Assembly (NCBI GenBank): GCA_934700345.1
Contig: CAKUXP010000001.1
Span: forward strand, 186,001 to 250,000
DNA length: 64,000 bases
Source of the DNA: an uncultured Fibrobacter sp.
GTDB taxonomy: Bacteria > Fibrobacterota > Fibrobacteria > Fibrobacterales > Fibrobacteraceae
Direction of reading: 5' to 3'
In this document: positions 31,695-39,795 of the stretch, one piece after another
Layout: each line of letters begins with the position of its first letter
Numbering within the stretch: position 1 is the first letter of the stretch
Translations under genes and position numbers: made by a program
The notes under the pieces: generated by a model
Seen by the model: the letters and a program-made list of their open reading frames with translations, nothing else
Databases searched by the model: none
What the model was told of the DNA's origin: nothing

Positions 31695-32480
31695 ATGAAC
31701 AGATTGCTTTCCCTGATTCTCCTTTTGGGCCTGGGTATCGCTTTTTCGTCGGAAACCGCCGATGGACTCCGCAGGCAGATCAAGACGGTAAACGAAGAGA
31801 CCGTCCGAGAAAAGAAGTTGCACGCCGAAGAACGCGAACGCCACGAAGCCTTTGTGCGTTCGGGCCGTGAAAAGGTCGTTTTGCTGAGCAACCAAAAAAA
31901 AACGCTTCGGGCGGAAATCGATTCGATGAAGGCGGAACTTTCGAGGCTTTCGGACGCGCGAAATAAATCCGCGGGGGTAATCCGCTTTTATGAATCCCGC
32001 AAGCAGAAATACGCTCAAGATCTCGCGCAGGAAATCGAAAACCTGATCCCCGGCATCGAGACCGACTTTCCCTACCGCACTAGCCAGGCTGTCGAGAATC
32101 TCCGGGAGACCGCCTCGGAACTTCGCAAGGGCTTCATTTCGCCGGACGATGCGCTGTCCCGCACGATGGAAGTCCTCCTGGAACGAATCCGGATGGGCTA
32201 CACGACCGAAAGCTGGGACGGTTTTCTAAGCGATCCGGAAACGGGCAGGGAATATTCGGGAAAGTTTTTCCGATTTGGCGCCGTGGCGGCGATGTTCGAA
32301 TCTCGGGACGGAAACGCTTGCTTCTGGCTTCGGCATTCCGGCGAAAATTTTCACTGGACAAAGGTCCCCGAAGACCTGGAATTTCGTGCAAGCGTAAAAG
32401 ACGCGATGAAAGTCGCTGAAGGCAAAACCGCGCCACATATCGTCCGGATTCCGGTTTCGGCACCGAATCGGGAGGACTGA
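31695..32480 (+). CDS. DUF3450-type periplasmic protein of a TonB system
   Basis: This 261-residue protein has a signal peptide (MNRLLSLILLLGLGIAFSSE), a coiled coil at about 20-110 (LRRQIKTVNEETVREKKLHA, LRAEIDSMKAELSRLSDARN) and a C-terminal globular part (GREYSGKFFRFGAVAAMFES). The layout and the following genes match DUF3450 proteins, which precede TtpC-ExbB-ExbD-TonB clusters in Vibrio and relatives. The ATG at 31695 has no Shine-Dalgarno and TATCTT lies 7 nt upstream, so it is probably leaderless. The open frame runs up to 31575, but that part crosses the terminator. Confidence 0.85.
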   Translation: MNRLLSLILLLGLGIAFSSETADGLRRQIKTVNEETVREKKLHAEERERHEAFVRSGREKVVLLSNQKKTLRAEIDSMKAELSRLSDARNKSAGVIRFYESRKQKYAQDLAQEIENLIPGIETDFPYRTSQAVENLRETASELRKGFISPDDALSRTMEVLLERIRMGYTTESWDGFLSDPETGREYSGKFFRFGAVAAMFESRDGNACFWLRHSGENFHWTKVPEDLEFRASVKDAMKVAEGKTAPHIVRIPVSAPNRED

Positions 32481-32482
32481 TC

Positions 32483-33961
32483 ATGCGTTCTGTTTTTTTT
32501 AAGCGAATTCTTTTTACTTCTCTTTTTCTGCTCGCTCCGACGTTTTCCCAGCAGAGCCTTTCGGGTGACGGCGAGACTTTGGTAAGAGAACGCGCCGAGT
32601 TGAACAAGGCGAAAGCGGATTTGGAAGATGCGCGCCAGAAGCGGGACATGGAAGTCGCCGCACGATGGAACGACCGGGAAAAGGCAAACCAGGAACGCGA
32701 ACTTTTCAACCGAAAATATGACGAAGCGAAGGACGAGTTGGACCGCCTGATGGAAGAGCGGGTCCGGCTCGAAGAGAACGTCCGCGTTGCAAGGGAGGAT
32801 CTGGCTCAGGTCAAGCAGAATGCGGAAGAAAAACGGACCGAATACCTCTCCCTTGTTCCGGATAAGTCTGTCCTCGAACCGTTTCGAGAAATTCGTGAGC
32901 GAGGCATTCCCTACAAGTTGCCGCAACGCATCGAGGATTTCAATCGTGCGGAGAAAGGCGTTTCGCTTTACAGGGACAATCCTTTGAAAGTCGTAAAGGG
33001 AATCTTTGAACTCGCCCAAAAGGAATTACGCTTCAGCCGGGAAATCGAATGGCGGACCGGGGACTTGATTTTTGACGGAACCGTGGTATCCGGCGAAGAA
33101 ATCCGGCTTGGGGGAATCTACGCGGTGCGCCGTTCTTCGAAAATGGACAGTTCCGTTTCGATGATGCTCCCGGTAGCGGGTGAACGCGGCACGTCTTTCG
33201 CCTATCGGAACATGAATTCGGGAAATATCCTAGCGGAAGTCTCTCGGGCATTCGAAGCGTCCAGGGATTCCCAGCTCATAATGCTTCCGGTCGATGTTCT
33301 CCTGAGTACGACGCTTTCGACGGAGCTCGCCACTTCGGAGGAAAAGACTTTCCGGGAGACGCTTGTGCAGACATTCCGCGACGGCGGAATCCTGATGTAT
33401 CCGATCGTTCTCCTCTTCCTCATCGGGATTCTTCTCGTCGTTGAGCGCTTTGTCGTTTTGCTTGTCAAGGGGGCTTCGCTTCGCTACCGCAAAGTCGTGG
33501 ACTTGGCTTCGTCGGGAAATCTTGAAGAGGCTAGGCTTCTCGCGAAGAAGATGCACGGCTCGGTGGGGAAAGTCGTCAAGGCGGGAATTCTCAGGGACTA
33601 TGCGGACAGGGATTCGGCGGAAAAAGCTATCGAGGAAGTTTTTGCGGCGGAAGTTCCTGCCTTGGAACGTGGGCTTTCCACGATTTCCGTCATGGCGACT
33701 ACGGCTCCGCTTCTCGGGCTTCTGGGAACCGTGATGGGCATGATCCAGCTTTTCCAGGTTATCACGATGCACGGTACATCCGACCCAAAACTTTTGGCCG
33801 GGGGAATTTCCGTCGCCCTGGTAACGACCGAAGCGGGCTTAATCGTCGCGATTCCGCTCCAGCTTTTGCATACATTCCTTGCGAACCGTATCGACGGAAT
33901 CCGCGCCCGGATGGAAAGGGCTGGGCTCTCCGTTCTTAATTCCCGCTGGATTCGAGGCTGA
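32483..33961 (+). CDS. TtpC-like MotA/TolQ/ExbB proton channel with long N-terminal domain
   Basis: This 492-residue protein has a signal-like N-terminus (ILFTSLFLLAPTFSQ), a coiled coil at about 30-115 (KAKADLEDARQKRDMEVAAR) and a periplasmic globular part. The ExbB-type core lies at about 295-480: GGILMYPIVLLFLIGILLVV, then TISVMATTAPLLGLLGTVMG and MIQLFQ, then LAGGISVALVTTEAGLIVAI. The TAPLLGLLGTVxGMI motif marks the proton-channel family. In Vibrio, TtpC of this build is essential for TonB2 function. It starts 2 nt after the DUF3450 gene. Confidence 0.88.
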   Translation: MRSVFFKRILFTSLFLLAPTFSQQSLSGDGETLVRERAELNKAKADLEDARQKRDMEVAARWNDREKANQERELFNRKYDEAKDELDRLMEERVRLEENVRVAREDLAQVKQNAEEKRTEYLSLVPDKSVLEPFREIRERGIPYKLPQRIEDFNRAEKGVSLYRDNPLKVVKGIFELAQKELRFSREIEWRTGDLIFDGTVVSGEEIRLGGIYAVRRSSKMDSSVSMMLPVAGERGTSFAYRNMNSGNILAEVSRAFEASRDSQLIMLPVDVLLSTTLSTELATSEEKTFRETLVQTFRDGGILMYPIVLLFLIGILLVVERFVVLLVKGASLRYRKVVDLASSGNLEEARLLAKKMHGSVGKVVKAGILRDYADRDSAEKAIEEVFAAEVPALERGLSTISVMATTAPLLGLLGTVMGMIQLFQVITMHGTSDPKLLAGGISVALVTTEAGLIVAIPLQLLHTFLANRIDGIRARMERAGLSVLNSRWIRG

Positions 33962-33962
33962 T

Positions 33963-34526
33963 ATGCTTCGACTGTCCGTCTTGGAAGAAATCCGTTCGCT
34001 CCTAGTCCAGGGAGGCTGGGTAATGCTCCCGATCTTTCTCCTGGGGCTTTACGCCTGGACACTCCTCTTCGAGCGGTTCTTCGCCTACCGTCGAGCGAAA
34101 AGCCGATGCGAGTGGGGAATCTGCGAAAGATTTCGAAGGGCGATTTCTCAAAATGCGCCTTTTGGAAAAAACGCGGCGCGTCATGCGCTCGAAGCTGAAC
34201 GTCATTCCGTCGAGGTGGATTTTTCCCGTTCTTTTCCGTCGATTTCCGTTTGCGCGGCGCTCGCCCCGATGCTCGGACTTCTGGGAACCGTCTCGGGAAT
34301 GGTCCATGTATTCAAGACCATCCAGGTTTTCGGGTTTGGAAATCCGGTCCTTTTGGCGGATGGTATTTCCGAGGCGCTCCTTACCACGCAAGCCGGGCTT
34401 CTCGTCGCATTTCCTCTAGTCGTAGCAAACAACCAGCTGGTCGCTCGAATCGAGAGATTGAAAAATTCCGCAGACAGGGCGGCTTCGGCATTTGAAAATG
34501 AAATCTTCCCGGAGGAGAACGCATGA
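33963..34526 (+). CDS. exbB: Biopolymer transport protein ExbB
   Basis: This 187-residue three-helix proton-channel protein has VQGGWVMLPIFLLGLYAWTL near the start, then CAALAPMLGLLGTVSGMVHV and GISEALLTTQAGLLVAFPLV. It is the second ExbB-like protein of the operon. ATG 33963 has GAGG upstream and lies 1 nt after the TtpC-like stop; an earlier in-frame start overlaps that gene. Its stop overlaps exbD by 4 nt. Confidence 0.93.
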   Translation: MLRLSVLEEIRSLLVQGGWVMLPIFLLGLYAWTLLFERFFAYRRAKSRCEWGICERFRRAISQNAPFGKNAARHALEAERHSVEVDFSRSFPSISVCAALAPMLGLLGTVSGMVHVFKTIQVFGFGNPVLLADGISEALLTTQAGLLVAFPLVVANNQLVARIERLKNSADRAASAFENEIFPEENA

Positions 34527-34924
34527 GCTTCTTTCGTAGGGATCGCCGCCGGAACAGCAGTATTGATATTTCCCCGATGATGGACATGACGTTCATCCTT
34601 CTTATCTTCTTTGTCGTCACCTCGACATTTACGCGGGAAACTGGCATTGACGTTTCAAAGCCCAAGGCCAGTTCGGCAAAGGAACTTTCCAGGGAAAGCA
34701 TCCTCATCGGCGTGACACGGCAGGGAACAATCCATATCAACGAAACGCAGGTAAACATCTCGTCTCTCCAGACTATCCTCCGGCAAATGATGGCGGAATC
34801 CCCGGACAGACCCGTGATCATCGTTTCCGATCGCGATGCACCATCGGGAAAGATCGTCGATGTCCTTGACGAATGCAATTTGGCGCATGTCCGTAAAGTT
34901 TCCATTTCGGCCTCGAAGGAGTAG
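34523..34924 (+). CDS. exbD: Biopolymer transport protein ExbD
   Basis: This 133-residue protein has one transmembrane helix (SPMMDMTFILLIFFVVTSTF) holding the conserved Asp that takes part in proton translocation, and a periplasmic domain (VIIVSDRDAPSGKIVDVLDE). It starts within ATGA of exbB. Confidence 0.94.
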   Translation: MSFFRRDRRRNSSIDISPMMDMTFILLIFFVVTSTFTRETGIDVSKPKASSAKELSRESILIGVTRQGTIHINETQVNISSLQTILRQMMAESPDRPVIIVSDRDAPSGKIVDVLDECNLAHVRKVSISASKE

Positions 34925-34926
34925 GA

Positions 34927-35589
34927 TTGAATCGTCTGTCGGCAATTCTTTTCCGTTTCCGCTGGGTCGTGGCGATTTTTCTCGCGCTCGTCGTCAATTC
35001 GTTTTTCTTCCTGGCGATTCCCGTCCTGAACGTTTTACTCTTTCGTTCGGATACCTTGCCGCAGAAACCGCGCCTCGAAGAGCTTACCGAAGTCGAAACG
35101 ATCATCCAGGAGAAAAAGAAGGTTCCGCTTCGCCGGCAAATCCGAAAAATCGTGCAGCCAAATTCCTTTAAAATGAATTCCCGGATGTCTGACGGAGAAC
35201 GCAACCGGTCCAATTTCCAGATGGACCTTTCGCTTTCGCGCGGTGACGGTTCCGGTGACGGCGTTGCCGTCGGGGCAGGGGGCGGAATGCAGAACGTCGT
35301 CTATGAAGCGGGAGATGTCGATGAGGAAGCGCGCGCCCTTAAGGCGGTGAACCCCGTCTATCCGGAGCGCGCCAAAAAGCTTGGCATAGCCGGCTATGTA
35401 AAGGTTTACATGGTTATCGATGTCTATGGAAACGTAACGGGTACAAGCGTCCTTTCCGTCGATCCGCAAGGCTACGGTTTTGAAAATGAAGCGCTCAAGG
35501 CGATTCGCGCGTGGAAGTTCGAACCGGCAAAGCTCGGGAACTATCCCGTCGCCCAGAAGGCGACCAAGGAGTTCAAGTTTGTTCCGTAG
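34927..35589 (+). CDS. tonB: TonB energy transducer
   Basis: This 220-residue protein has an N-terminal anchor (FRWVVAIFLALVVNSFFFLA) and a basic spacer with a Gly-rich stretch (GDGSGDGVAVGAGGG) in place of the Pro-rich spacer of classical TonB. The C-terminal TonB domain reads VNPVYPERAKKLGIAGYVKV, then GYGFENEALKAIRAWKFEPA. The start is a TTG at 34927 preceded by GGAG. It spans the periplasm to energise outer-membrane receptors, none of which is encoded nearby. Confidence 0.92.
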   Translation: MNRLSAILFRFRWVVAIFLALVVNSFFFLAIPVLNVLLFRSDTLPQKPRLEELTEVETIIQEKKKVPLRRQIRKIVQPNSFKMNSRMSDGERNRSNFQMDLSLSRGDGSGDGVAVGAGGGMQNVVYEAGDVDEEARALKAVNPVYPERAKKLGIAGYVKVYMVIDVYGNVTGTSVLSVDPQGYGFENEALKAIRAWKFEPAKLGNYPVAQKATKEFKFVP

Positions 35590-36577
35590 AAGCCGTAAAA
35601 AGAAGAATCTGTATGCAGTCGCCATCCTTTTTGCGCTTGCTCTCTGCCCGTCTCTTTTTGCGGAAGACTTCTTCAAGCAGGCGAACGAACTTTACGATAA
35701 AGGAGATTACAAACGGGCTGTCAAGATGTATCGGGCGGCGATTCAGGATGGCCGGTATGAACCTTTCGCCTGGTTCAACCTGGGAAACACGCTCGTTCAA
35801 CTCGACAAAAAAAATATCGCAATCGTCGCCTACAAGAGAACCGTCGAGCTGATGCCGGATTTTTCCCGCGCCTGGATTCTTCTCGGTGATCTTTATTATC
35901 TGGGGGGCGACTACGGCCTTTCGATTTCCGCATACAGCCGCGCGCTTGAACTTGGCGAAGAATCGGATCATATCCATTATGCGCTTGCCGAAAGCTTTCT
36001 GAAATCCCATGGGCTTGCTTTGGCGCAAAAGCATTTCGAGGCGGCAACGCGCCTAAATCCCGACAGGATTGACGCCTGGTATGGTCTTGCCGAGGTCTAT
36101 GAACGGCTCGGAGATTATGAGTTTGCGGTCAAGACACTAAAACGGGCCGTCGATAATACGGCAAGCGCCGGAGCCGATGTCCACTATACGCTGTCCCATT
36201 ATTACGCCAAGATGGATTCGACAAAAAAGGCGATTCGCGAGATGGAAAGCGGCCTTTTAACCGACCCGCAGAATACGTCGGCGCGGAGGTTTCTCGCCCA
36301 GATGTATCTAGCGGACGATTCTCCGTGGATGGCTATCTTTACGCTTGAAGAAGGCCTCCGTTTTAAAAAGGGCAGGGACCAGCTCTATGTGGATTTGGGG
36401 CAAATCTACTTTTCGCAAAAGCGTTACGGCGAAGCGCTCGAAAACTACATGGAAGCCTGGAAACTCGGGAACGCCCAAGGGCGAATCGGGGCGGAAAATG
36501 TCGGAAACGCCTATTACAACGCCGGTGACGAAGCGAAATCCCAGGAAGTCTATCAACGCATCTTAGGCAGGAAATGA
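35579..36577 (+). CDS. TPR protein of the TonB operon
   Basis: This 332-residue protein starts at TTG 35579, overlapping the tonB end by 11 nt; GGAG lies 7 nt upstream and the resulting N-terminus, FRRSRKKKNLYAVAILFALA, ends in a signal peptide (LCPSLFAED). At least six TPRs follow: GDYKRAVKMYRAAIQDGRYE, KKNIAIVAYKRTVELMPDFS, GDYGLSISAYSRALELGEES, GDYEFAVKTLKRAVDN and KRYGEALENYMEAWKLGNAQ. TPR proteins close Vibrio-type TonB2/TtpC clusters, where they are thought to work at the periplasmic face. The longer reading frame from 35480 is embedded in tonB. Confidence 0.86.
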   Translation: MFRRSRKKKNLYAVAILFALALCPSLFAEDFFKQANELYDKGDYKRAVKMYRAAIQDGRYEPFAWFNLGNTLVQLDKKNIAIVAYKRTVELMPDFSRAWILLGDLYYLGGDYGLSISAYSRALELGEESDHIHYALAESFLKSHGLALAQKHFEAATRLNPDRIDAWYGLAEVYERLGDYEFAVKTLKRAVDNTASAGADVHYTLSHYYAKMDSTKKAIREMESGLLTDPQNTSARRFLAQMYLADDSPWMAIFTLEEGLRFKKGRDQLYVDLGQIYFSQKRYGEALENYMEAWKLGNAQGRIGAENVGNAYYNAGDEAKSQEVYQRILGRK

Positions 36578-36578
36578 C

Positions 36579-37652
36579 ATGGCAAAGAAAAGGAAAGTCT
36601 GGAAGTCCAACGCTCTGGAAAAATCGAATCTGCGTGCCGTCGATAAGATTCGGGCAGTCCTCGTTTCGGTTGCGAGGGGATATTTCATCGAGGAATCCGC
36701 GGAAAACCTCTACGATATTCTGGCGGGGCAGTACGAAAAAATCGAAAAGCTCGAATCGGGAGAGGAAATCCTGGAAATGCTCGCCTGGTTCCTCAACTGC
36801 AGCGCCTATTTCGACATTCCCGAAAGTGACGGGGAACTCGCGGGGGCGGTCGAGGATTTGTTTGCGGATGCCTCTTCGCTTTTCGCCGAAAAAGCAAAGG
36901 CTTGCGAAAACCGCGAATATGTACTGGAATTGATGCACGACCTGCTGGTCAATTCGGTAGGGGAAGATGTTCGGACTGGGCTCTTGCTTAGCGCCCATGA
37001 ATTTTTGTCTATGGAAGAAACCGAGAGTCTGGCGGAAAACGTTCTTTCGACAATAGCCGCCCACGAACTGGAAAACGAGGAGGACATTTTCTCGGGACTT
37101 CTCGATTTGGCCGACGGGGCGAACAATCCTGTCCTCTATGAAAGAATCGCCTTTCAGAAAGATCCGGAACGCACAAATACAACGCTTGTCGATGTGGCGA
37201 ACGCCTACTACGTCGAAGGCGATATTTCCAATGCAAACCGTCTGATGGGGGAAGTCAAGAATCCCGAAGGCTCCGACGAAGAAGAATTCCTCGACTTGAA
37301 AATCGGGATCCTTTTCAAGGAGGAAAAGAATGCCGAGGCGTTGGAATTAGCGGAAAGACTTTACGAAAAGTTCCCGAAGGAATATCATCTGATGAGCCTT
37401 TGCCAGGTCGTTTCGCAACGCCGAAAGGAAGAATTGCTCGATTCCCATGAAAAATTCCGACTCGGCGTCTATGTTTCACCCGATTATGTGAATCTGCTAG
37501 CGACACTTGGCAATTGGGATAGGCTTTCAGGCTATCTGCAACGCTATGAAAAGGAAATCCCGCTGATGGATGCCGAAGAACGCGAAGATCTCGCCATGCG
37601 CCTAGAAGCGATGAACCACCGGGAGCTGGCTAAAATGCTTCGAAAAGTATAG
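36579..37652 (+). CDS. Unknown helical-repeat protein, last gene of the TonB operon
   Basis: This 357-residue protein is not recognised. It has no signal peptide: it starts MAKKRKVWKSNALEKSNLRA and looks cytoplasmic. It is acidic and almost entirely helical, with TPR/HEAT-like helix pairs (AENLYDILAGQYEKIEKLES, DVANAYYVEGDISNANRLMG, EEKNAEALELAERLYEKFPK). It begins 1 nt after the TPR gene, so it belongs to the same transcript. The absence of a signal in an otherwise envelope-directed operon suggests a cytosolic partner or regulator of the TonB system, which is inference only. Confidence 0.75.
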   Translation: MAKKRKVWKSNALEKSNLRAVDKIRAVLVSVARGYFIEESAENLYDILAGQYEKIEKLESGEEILEMLAWFLNCSAYFDIPESDGELAGAVEDLFADASSLFAEKAKACENREYVLELMHDLLVNSVGEDVRTGLLLSAHEFLSMEETESLAENVLSTIAAHELENEEDIFSGLLDLADGANNPVLYERIAFQKDPERTNTTLVDVANAYYVEGDISNANRLMGEVKNPEGSDEEEFLDLKIGILFKEEKNAEALELAERLYEKFPKEYHLMSLCQVVSQRRKEELLDSHEKFRLGVYVSPDYVNLLATLGNWDRLSGYLQRYEKEIPLMDAEEREDLAMRLEAMNHRELAKMLRKV

Positions 37653-38344
37653 AAACGCTCCCAAAATTGGCCCAGCGATTGCCCGACAATCCAGGTACAT
37701 ATCCCGTTAAAAACCTAATTACGGTCTTCAAAGAATGAACGCCAAGCATTCACCGAACGACCTATCAAAAAGCATTCAATAATACAACGAATAAAAGCAG
37801 ACATATCTCAACCTCATCAATCATTTAAACCCAAAATTCTAAAAAGACCATACCATTTCTAAGAAGCTGTTTTTCCAGGCGAAAGTATGATCGGAAGCAG
37901 GAGCAGTCTATCTTCTCCAAATTACGTCAGAGAAAGCCGATGCTTACAAATAATCTTATGGAACTCTTCAGCGGAAAGCGAACCATTCCACGAAAAAATG
38001 GGGACGCTGAGTATTAGAACCATGCTCGGAACAAATCATATACTTGAGGGCGGTAATGCGAGGAGTACAGCACCTAAATCAGCAAACGTACTAAAGCCGA
38101 ATCTAGGGGCACTCGGATGATAAGCCTTAATTTTCATACGGTGAAAACACATCCTCAAAAAAAACTCGATTTTAGTTTACATAATGGCGATTATCGGACA
38201 TAAAGACGTTTCTTCACGTCGGAAAGCCGCTTATCGTAGTCGCTTTGCAAGCCGCAGAATACTCTTGAATTGTAAGCGAGCGACTTTCAGAGCGGGAAGA
38301 TTCGCAATTTACGAATTGTTTGGCGGAGAAAATCTATTTTTCTC
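37653..38344. other. AT-rich gene-poor region
   Basis: About 690 bp are clearly more A/T-rich than their surroundings. Open frames are short and lack ribosome sites. On the minus strand a stretch of about 50 codons (roughly 37665-37830) is open except for one stop and reads residues such as SAFIRCIIECFLIGRSVNAW. On the plus strand a 77-codon frame (37887-38120) has no family features. This could be decayed foreign DNA; I cannot identify the source. The right end holds the TATTTT box of the next gene. Confidence 0.4.
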
Positions 38345-38347
38345 ATG

Positions 38348-39007
38348 ATGAAATTCATTAAGCTTTTTCTTATCGCTACGCTTGCCGTTTTTGGGGCTGC
38401 GCTGTTTTGGGGATGTTCGGCGTCCCGCAAGCTCCAGGCGGCAAAAGTTCTCGGCAAATGCGAACTGGAAATTTCCGGTGTTTCGCTGGATTCCGCCCAA
38501 ATCGACTTGGGCAGAATTCTAGAGGGGGCGTCTTTCGGCGGTCTTGTTCCGAATCCAAAGATGATTCTCCTCGTCCAGAATATAGCAAAGGGTATAATCC
38601 CCGATAGCCTGGGAACGCTCTATTTTGCTATCCGCGTTTCCGTGAAGAATTCGTCCCAAGATACGCTCTGGTTGCAATCCGCAAACGGATCCATTTTTTT
38701 AGATTCGCTTGTCTCGCTTCCGATTGCTTTTCGGGATTCGGCAATGCTCTTGCCCGGAATCTCGTCCTTCGAATTCCATACGCACCTGCAGATTGGTCCT
38801 GTCCTAATGAAGACTCTTTTTGCTGAAACGATTCGTTTTTCTGGAAATTTGGAATTTTCCCTTTCCCCCATCGGCGAACCGATTCCATTTTCAATCGATA
38901 GGCGAAAAGACATTCGGCCCGAAGAACGTACTGCCTTTATCGACAGGGTGCGGACAGAAATCCTTTCGACGCTTGCCGATGCCTGGACTTCAACGCTTTC
39001 TCGATAA
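38348..39007 (+). CDS. Hypothetical lipoprotein, possibly LEA14/WHy-like
   Basis: This 219-residue protein has a lipoprotein signal (MKFIKLFLIATLAVFGAALF, then WGCSA as lipobox). The mature part is beta-rich (LEISGVSLDSAQIDLGRILE, LYFAIRVSVKNSSQDTLWLQ, FEFHTHLQIGPVLMKTLFAE). The pattern of an N-terminal strand followed by a V-x-V-x-N-x-S strand is like LEA14/WHy folds, but similarity is weak. Two adjacent ATGs exist (38345 and 38348); the second sits 7 nt after TATTTT, the spacing seen at other likely leaderless starts here, so I prefer it. It precedes a barrel-like gene 18 nt downstream. Confidence 0.75.
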   Translation: MKFIKLFLIATLAVFGAALFWGCSASRKLQAAKVLGKCELEISGVSLDSAQIDLGRILEGASFGGLVPNPKMILLVQNIAKGIIPDSLGTLYFAIRVSVKNSSQDTLWLQSANGSIFLDSLVSLPIAFRDSAMLLPGISSFEFHTHLQIGPVLMKTLFAETIRFSGNLEFSLSPIGEPIPFSIDRRKDIRPEERTAFIDRVRTEILSTLADAWTSTLSR

Positions 39008-39025
39008 GTTTTCTATTTTTTTTAC

Positions 39026-39736
39026 GTGAAAAGTCTATTTCGCAATTCCCTTCTGCTGCTTGCGCTTTGCGCGACATCCTCGCTTGCGCTTGACCGAATC
39101 TGGGACGCCCGCTATACTTTCGGTCCGGAATTCCTGACCCGGGACCGCTTCTCGGCTGGTGGGGGCTTCTACACGAATTACGAAGAAGACGGCTACTTGC
39201 CGCTAAACGTGCAGGTCGCAATCAACGATTTCTGGGAAATCGGAGGCAAGGTTCTCTTCGACACCGAAGACGATTTGGAATCCGTTCAGGCGTATGTGGA
39301 TTTTGGTGCAAAGTATCGCATTTTCGAATATTCGACGATCGGAGCGGACTTTCTCGTCGGAGTCGGAAATCATCGGGGCGCGGGTCTCGTACTTTCCTAT
39401 GTGAAACTCCAGCCGCTTTCCCGGATCTTTTCGACTCTCTACGAGGCGCGCATCGGCTTTCTCGACCGGGTGGTGAGCGATGGAGGCCTTGCGACTATCG
39501 CATTCGGGGCAACTCCGGAATTCAAGTTTACGGAAGCTCTTCTAGCGATGATCGGAATCGAGACTTCCGGTAGCCTGGGAAATATCGCGGATGATTTTAT
39601 GGTCGATATTGTCCCACGGGTACAAATCGGGATTCTCCCCTATTTCCACGTGACAGCGGAAATCGCCATCGGAATCTTGCAGGAAAAGAACAACGATCGC
39701 GTCCGAACCGGCATTTACGGAATCCTTGAATTTTAA
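39026..39736 (+). CDS. Hypothetical outer-membrane beta-barrel-like protein
   Basis: This 236-residue protein has a signal peptide (MKSLFRNSLLLLALCATSSLA). It has about eight to ten alternating beta strands, including RYTFGPEFLTRDRFSAGGGF, LQPLSRIFSTLYEARIGFLD, VDIVPRVQIGILPYFHVTAE and the C-terminal YGILEF, which ends in Phe as expected for an outer-membrane barrel. The start is GTG 39026, with TATTTT 6 nt upstream and no Shine-Dalgarno. No family assigned. Confidence 0.75.
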   Translation: MKSLFRNSLLLLALCATSSLALDRIWDARYTFGPEFLTRDRFSAGGGFYTNYEEDGYLPLNVQVAINDFWEIGGKVLFDTEDDLESVQAYVDFGAKYRIFEYSTIGADFLVGVGNHRGAGLVLSYVKLQPLSRIFSTLYEARIGFLDRVVSDGGLATIAFGATPEFKFTEALLAMIGIETSGSLGNIADDFMVDIVPRVQIGILPYFHVTAEIAIGILQEKNNDRVRTGIYGILEF

Positions 39737-39752
39737 CGGAAAGGTTTAAAAC

Positions 39753-39791
39753 AAAAAGGCAAGCCCTTTTCGGCTTGCCCTTTTGTTTTTT
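39753..39791. terminator. Bidirectional terminator between the barrel-like gene and clpB
   Basis: GGCAAGCC pairs with GGCTTGCC around a CTTTTC loop, with A-rich sequence on one side and T-rich on the other. It serves both convergent genes. Confidence 0.88.
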
Positions 39792-39795
39792 CGGT

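Noticed and set aside
37887..38120. 77-codon plus-strand frame in the AT-rich region
   Set aside because: No Shine-Dalgarno, no TATATT box at the right spacing, and no protein-like features.
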